DNA of 5,361 nucleotides from Deltaproteobacteria bacterium. GTDB lineage: Bacteria; Myxococcota_A; UBA9160; JAFDET01. The translations under genes and the position numbers were made by a program. Under the pieces are notes generated by a model that saw only the letters and a list, made by a program, of their open reading frames with translations, was not told where the DNA came from and searched no databases. Position 1 is the stretch's first letter, and every line of letters starts with the position of its first letter. This document shows positions 4,990 through 5,361 of the stretch, in pieces. The stretch spans positions 1 to 5,361 of the forward strand of contig JAFDET010000243.1 in NCBI GenBank assembly GCA_019310195.1, given 5' to 3'.

Positions 4990-5361
4990 CTAGGCCTTCT
5001 TGCGGCGACGCGTGGCCTTGCGGCGCGTGGCCTTCTTCGTAGCGGCCTTCTTGCGGCGTGTGGCCTTCTTGCGGCGTGTGGCCTTCTTCCGCGTGGCCTT
5101 CTTGCGCGTGGCCTTCTTGCGGCGAGTGGCCTTCTTGCGAGTGGCCTTCTTCCGCGTGGCCTTCTTGCGGCGAGTGGCCTTCTTCCGCGTAGCCTTCTTG
5201 CGGCGTGTGGCCTTCTTGCGAGTGGCCTTCTTCCGCGTGGCCTTCTTGCGGCGTGTGGCCTTCTTCCGCGTAGCCTTCTTGCGGCGTGTGGCCTTCTTGC
5301 GAGTGGCCTTCTTCCGCGTGGCCTTCTTGCGGCGTGTGGCCTTCTTCCGCGTAGCCTTCTT
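4990..5361 (-). CDS. Histone H1-like Lys/Arg-rich repeat protein (C-terminal part)
   Basis: On the - strand an open frame enters from the right edge and ends at TAG 4992-4990, giving the last 123 residues. These consist almost wholly of alternating KKATR and KKATRR units, with less regular units near the end that finish in TRRRKKA. There is no acidic, aromatic or large hydrophobic residue; about half or more of positions are Lys or Arg. Such tails bind DNA non-specifically and are known from bacterial histone-H1-like proteins (for example chlamydial Hc2 and Bordetella BpH1) and the related AlgP tail. A nucleoid-compacting role is inferred by composition. The start and any N-terminal domain lie beyond the window. 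Third positions vary (Thr as ACG, ACA, ACT; Arg as CGC, CGG) while the peptide stays constant, which supports selection on protein. Lys is always AAG. A terminator lies downstream. Confidence 0.85.
   Translation of the reverse strand, partial: KKATRKKATRRKKATRKKATRKKATRRKKATRKKATRRKKATRKKATRKKATRRKKATRKKATRRKKATRKKATRKKATRRKKATRKKATRKKATRRKKATRRKKAATKKATRRKATRRRKKA
5110..5352. repeat. Three 81-bp tandem units within the histone-like gene
   Basis: The 15- and 18-bp codon blocks (5- and 6-residue units) are arranged in a higher-order pattern of 6-5-5-6-5 codons, 81 bp long. Copies lie at 5110-5190, 5191-5271 and 5272-5352, and a fourth begins at 5353. The copies at 5191 and 5272 are identical. 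The copy at 5110 differs at three codons (5110, 5125, 5173), all synonymous. Confidence 0.85.

Noticed and set aside
4110..5042. Open frame on the + strand spanning the kinase end, rpoZ and the histone-like gene
   Set aside because: Out of frame with the kinase and antisense to rpoZ, crossing a terminator; low-complexity translation.
4947..5042. Small + strand open frame starting at ATG 4947
   Set aside because: It starts in the terminator region and then runs antisense through the histone-like repeats; no ribosome binding site is evident.
5110..5361. CRISPR array or satellite-like non-coding repeat
   Set aside because: The repeats are in-frame codon blocks with synonymous third-position variation and no spacers, so they are protein-coding.

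Overview
The window is GC-rich bacterial chromosome, roughly two thirds G+C by eye, with tightly packed genes and strong G/C third-position bias. The gene set is a PilT/PilU-type pilus ATPase, an AmpG-like transporter, RNA polymerase omega, and a very long Lys/Arg/Ala/Thr histone-H1-like tail. With the base composition, this suggests a Gram-negative deltaproteobacterial-type organism such as Myxococcota. That placement is inference; no rRNA or tRNA gene is present to confirm it.

Layout, left to right: (1) the 3' end of a gene of unknown function, + strand, 1-158; (2) an AmpG/PAT-type MFS transporter, + strand, 260-1453, preceded by two small hairpins; (3) a convergent gene on the - strand, 1479-2000, for a small exported coiled-coil protein, apparently starting at a rare ATC codon behind a perfect AGGAGG; (4) a divergent intergenic region, 2001-2153, with a -10-like box for the - strand gene and a ribosome binding site for the + strand gene; (5) a PilT/PilU-family ATPase, + strand, 2154-3305; (6) a GAF-DHp-HATPase sensor-kinase-like protein, + strand, 3313-4608, only 7 bp downstream and probably co-transcribed; (7) rpoZ on the - strand, 4614-4838, convergent with the kinase gene and separated from it by 5 bp, with a hairpin spanning both stop codons; (8) a 151-bp gap, 4839-4989, holding an rpoZ leader hairpin and a strong intrinsic terminator; (9) the 3' part of a histone-H1-like gene on the - strand, 4990-5361, running off the window and made of KKATR/KKATRR repeats ordered into 81-bp tandem units.

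The most notable point is the kinase-like protein. Its ATP-binding domain looks complete, with N, G1 and G2 boxes. The H-box, however, reads S-R-E-L-R-T-P-L, with Arg214 (codon CGC) where the phospho-accepting His should be. A GAF-containing apparent pseudo-histidine-kinase directly behind a pilus retraction ATPase is a plausible regulatory pair, but that link is inferred from gene order alone. Other points worth checking are the probable ATC start codon and the recently duplicated 81-bp units in the histone-like tail.
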